Origin: Vampirovibrionales bacterium
Lineage (GTDB): Bacteria > Cyanobacteriota > Vampirovibrionia > Vampirovibrionales > JAGQHJ01
Reading direction: 5' to 3'
Assembly: GCA_025451145.1 (NCBI GenBank)
Contig: JANWKX010000023.1
Location: forward strand, 1-7,709
Length of the DNA stretch: 7,709 nt
A program made the translations under genes and the position numbers. Of this stretch, positions 5,959 to 7,709 are shown in pieces. Under the pieces are notes generated by a model. That model had not been told where the DNA came from and ran no database searches. It was given only the letters and a program-made list of their open reading frames with translations. Numbering within the stretch: the first letter of the stretch is position 1; each line of letters starts with the position of its first letter.

Positions 5959-6768
5959 ATGAAAAGTACTAAACCGCCTTTGGTGTTCTTGATTCATGGG
6001 TTTATGGGGCATCCCAGAGAGTTTGAACCCTTGGTTCATTTTTTAGAAAGCAACGGACTGGACACGCATTGCGTTTGCCTGCCACAACATGGGGATTTTC
6101 CTGGTAATTTAGCGGAAACGAGCTGGGCAGCGTTTTTGGAACGCTGTCACCAAGAGCTGCTTGAATGTCAAAAACACTATGAAGTCATTCATCTTGTTGG
6201 ATTTAGTCTTGGTGGGGCCCTGAGCTTGTTGTTATCCAGGCATTGTCCTGAGGCCTTCAAAACGGTGACATTGATTTCAGCCCCCTATAAGATGGTTTAC
6301 AATCTGGATTGTGGGCAATATCACCTGAAAAACTTATTTAACCGAGTCCTACCAGGGATACAATACTGGAATGAACGGGATACAGGCCATCCCAAGCCCC
6401 TACTTTACCCTTTTGATATTCCTAAGCTCTATCAGGAAATGATAACCTTATTCAATGAAGTGCAAGATGCCGCTTCAATGCTCCAGACACCGACACTGAT
6501 TATCCACTCGCCCTTTGATTTGACGGTGCCCTATGAGCATAGCGAATGGCTTCATGAAACAATACCCGGTGAAACGAACTTTATTACGCTGCTCAAGGGA
6601 GGGCACCAGCTTTTACCCTTCCATGTGAAGGGCCTGGTTGAAGAATCCATCTTGAAACATATCCGACTCGGCACTTCAGCGGAGTACCTCCCAGAAGTCA
6701 CCGGATTAGAGCATCCACAGCCGTTTATTATTGAATCAAAGCCACTGACAACGGCTTCACCAAGTTAA
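5959..6768 (+). CDS. Alpha/beta-hydrolase, carboxylesterase or monoacylglycerol-lipase-like
   Basis: This serine hydrolase of the alpha/beta fold has an unknown ester substrate. The 269 residues begin with the strand LVFLIHGFMG (8-17), whose HGFMG is the oxyanion-hole region. The nucleophile elbow GFSLGG puts Ser83 in place. Asp187 in HSPFDLTVP and His216 in KGGHQLLPF complete the catalytic triad, with spacing typical of the carboxylesterase/monoacylglycerol lipase group. A cap-like insert lies at about 112-165. The last 30 or so residues, after the final helix (about 222-236), form a Pro/Glu/Ser-rich tail without a recognisable domain. There is no signal peptide, so it is probably cytosolic. 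The ATG at 5959 lacks a clear ribosome binding site; the nearby ATG at 5954 runs straight into a stop. Its stop codon lies in a palindrome shared with the convergent lipoprotein gene. Confidence 0.88.
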   Translation: MKSTKPPLVFLIHGFMGHPREFEPLVHFLESNGLDTHCVCLPQHGDFPGNLAETSWAAFLERCHQELLECQKHYEVIHLVGFSLGGALSLLLSRHCPEAFKTVTLISAPYKMVYNLDCGQYHLKNLFNRVLPGIQYWNERDTGHPKPLLYPFDIPKLYQEMITLFNEVQDAASMLQTPTLIIHSPFDLTVPYEHSEWLHETIPGETNFITLLKGGHQLLPFHVKGLVEESILKHIRLGTSAEYLPEVTGLEHPQPFIIESKPLTTASPS

Positions 6769-6783
6769 TCAAGCTTTGATTAA
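6765..6783. terminator. Palindrome holding both convergent stop codons
   Basis: Perfect 8-base arms, TTAATCAA (6765-6772) and TTGATTAA (6776-6783), flank a 3-base centre. The TAA of the hydrolase (6766-6768) lies in the left arm and the TAA of the lipoprotein gene (6780-6782) in the right arm. It could act as a bidirectional 3'-end hairpin. The stem is AT-rich and no T-run follows, so it is not a textbook intrinsic terminator. Confidence 0.4.
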
Positions 6784-7709
6784 GGATCTCCGACATGAAT
6801 CGGATCGACCGGGTGGCTCGGATCATCAGGGTGACTTGGATCACTTGGATGGCTCGGATCATAGGGATGATCGGTAGAACCCGGATCGCCTTCATTGGGA
6901 TCGCCGTTAATGCCGGGCCCTTTGGGAGAGTTGTGATAATCATTGGAGGGATCGACCGTTTGAATACCATGGTCGTTATCAGCACTGGCATAATAGAGGT
7001 CATTATCACGAATTGCCGGATCCATATCGTTATAATACTTTTCACGATAGCTATCCAAGCCGGGCGTATTGTGATTCATCGAAGCAAAAATGGCATTGCG
7101 ATAAACCCAATATGTAATCCAGAAGTTGCTGTTATAGGGCTGCTGCGCATCGCCTTGCTCCGGCTGGGGCTGTGTGGATAAAATGGTTAAGGCAGCCACA
7201 GCACCGGCTTTGGTAATGGGCATATTTTTGTCATCAAGTTTAATGGTCCCTAAGACCGTCTGTTTATCTGGACCATAGACTTGGCCTTGGTTATCGATAT
7301 AACCAATTACTTCCTTTTGGCCATCTTTATTAATGCCATAAATGGTGGAGTAATAATGCGCGTATTGTTGCTGGGTATCTGTTTGGGTTGAATCTGTGGT
7401 GGTTGCCGCTGAGACGACTGCAACCTTTGTATTTCCCACCCAAGCCTGATAAGTACCATCTTTTTCTTTGATAACATGACCCAGTGGGGTCCCGGCATCG
7501 AATTTCTGATTGCCAATGGTCATGGCCTGACAGGTCAGGACCAAGCCATCAGTATCAATCCCAGGTTGCGTAATTTTCGTGGTTGAATTGGAGGTCAACG
7601 AGTAACTCATTGTGCTGGCGCATGGTGGCGCTGTTGCACTAGGAGCGCACCCTGAAAGGATTCCTAAGATACCACCAGCCAAAGCCCCTAATAAAAACAG
7701 TACACGCAA
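6780..7709 (-). CDS. Secreted lipoprotein with Asp/His/Pro repeat tail (5' end at window edge)
   Basis: This is a predicted envelope lipoprotein of unknown function. As read, it opens with a TTG at the last base of the window. The true start may be this TTG or may lie beyond the edge, so treat the 5' end as possibly partial. The N-terminus is a type II signal peptide: Arg2, a hydrophobic core (3-18), and lipobox LSGC with Cys21 as the lipidation site. Residue +2 is Ala, consistent with outer-membrane sorting by the proteobacterial rule. The mature part has Cys30 and Cys60, a possible disulfide. Two glycine-rich beta-like segments follow (72-99, 133-160), including GYIDNQGQVYG and VLGTIK. A Tyr/Trp/Asn-rich section spans 186-245. 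From about 252 the chain becomes low-complexity Asp, Pro, Gly, Asn and His, ending in a 6-residue repeat. No catalytic motif is seen. Confidence 0.85.
   Translation of the reverse strand: MRVLFLLGALAGGILGILSGCAPSATAPPCASTMSYSLTSNSTTKITQPGIDTDGLVLTCQAMTIGNQKFDAGTPLGHVIKEKDGTYQAWVGNTKVAVVSAATTTDSTQTDTQQQYAHYYSTIYGINKDGQKEVIGYIDNQGQVYGPDKQTVLGTIKLDDKNMPITKAGAVAALTILSTQPQPEQGDAQQPYNSNFWITYWVYRNAIFASMNHNTPGLDSYREKYYNDMDPAIRDNDLYYASADNDHGIQTVDPSNDYHNSPKGPGINGDPNEGDPGSTDHPYDPSHPSDPSHPDDPSHPVDPIHVGDP
6784..6860 (-). repeat. 18-base tandem repeat encoding DPSHPx units
   Basis: The lipoprotein tail consists of DPSHPS, DPSHPD, DPSHPV and the degenerate DPIHVG (residues 284-307), followed by a final DP. 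In DNA the plus strand shows GGATC at 6784, 6802, 6820, 6838 and 6856, exactly 18 bases apart, each encoding an Asp-Pro. The third codon positions and the codon between units have diverged, so the array is not freshly duplicated. Confidence 0.85.

Noticed and set aside
6795..7181. A 128-codon plus-strand frame rich in Ile and Arg opposite the lipoprotein gene
   Set aside because: Its composition is just the antisense of the Asp-Pro-His repeat and tail; it has no ribosome binding site.
1..7709. CRISPR array, insertion sequence, tRNA or toxin-antitoxin pair
   Set aside because: No spaced direct repeats, transposase motifs, cloverleaf signature or paired small genes were seen. The only tandem repeat is coding, inside the lipoprotein tail.

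Overview
The window (about 45% G+C by eye) is an ordinary, gene-dense stretch of a bacterial chromosome, with no mobile element, CRISPR array, tRNA or rRNA that I can see. A lipobox-bearing secreted protein and a probable outer-membrane beta-barrel with a signal peptide point to a diderm (Gram-negative) bacterium. The mix of class I ketol-acid reductoisomerase, short-form dihydrolipoamide dehydrogenase and LipB does not fix the phylum. Several proteins are orphans to me, which suggests a lineage away from the best-studied model organisms, but I cannot name it from sequence alone.

Layout. At the left edge is ilvC (+), starting at base 1. Four bases after its stop it meets a convergent 72-residue hypothetical gene (-). 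Next comes a DUF2490-type outer-membrane protein gene (-). A 432-base divergent intergenic region follows (2118-2549). It holds a good sigma-70-like promoter whose -35 box lies inside a strong inverted repeat, and it faces rightward into lpdA. lpdA and lipB (+) form a two-gene unit with an 8-base gap. Convergent to lipB is a 346-residue helical protein of unknown function (-). After a 200-base divergent spacer comes an alpha/beta-hydrolase (+). It converges on a lipoprotein gene (-) that runs to the right edge, and both of their stop codons sit inside one shared palindrome.

Function. The recognisable metabolism is central. IlvC carries out the second common step of valine/isoleucine synthesis. 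LpdA is the E3 flavoprotein of 2-oxoacid dehydrogenase complexes and/or the glycine cleavage system. LipB transfers octanoyl groups to the lipoyl domains that E3 reoxidises. The lpdA-lipB pairing is therefore functionally coherent: one gene helps make the lipoyl cofactor and the other regenerates it. The other genes encode envelope proteins (DUF2490 barrel, lipoprotein with a His/Asp/Pro repeat tail), a serine hydrolase and two orphans.

I found no convincing new multi-gene system. The points most worth a second look are the operator-like palindrome before lpdA, the periodic tail of the lipoprotein, the stop codons shared in a palindrome, unusual substitutions near the KARI active site, and the orphan 346-residue protein.
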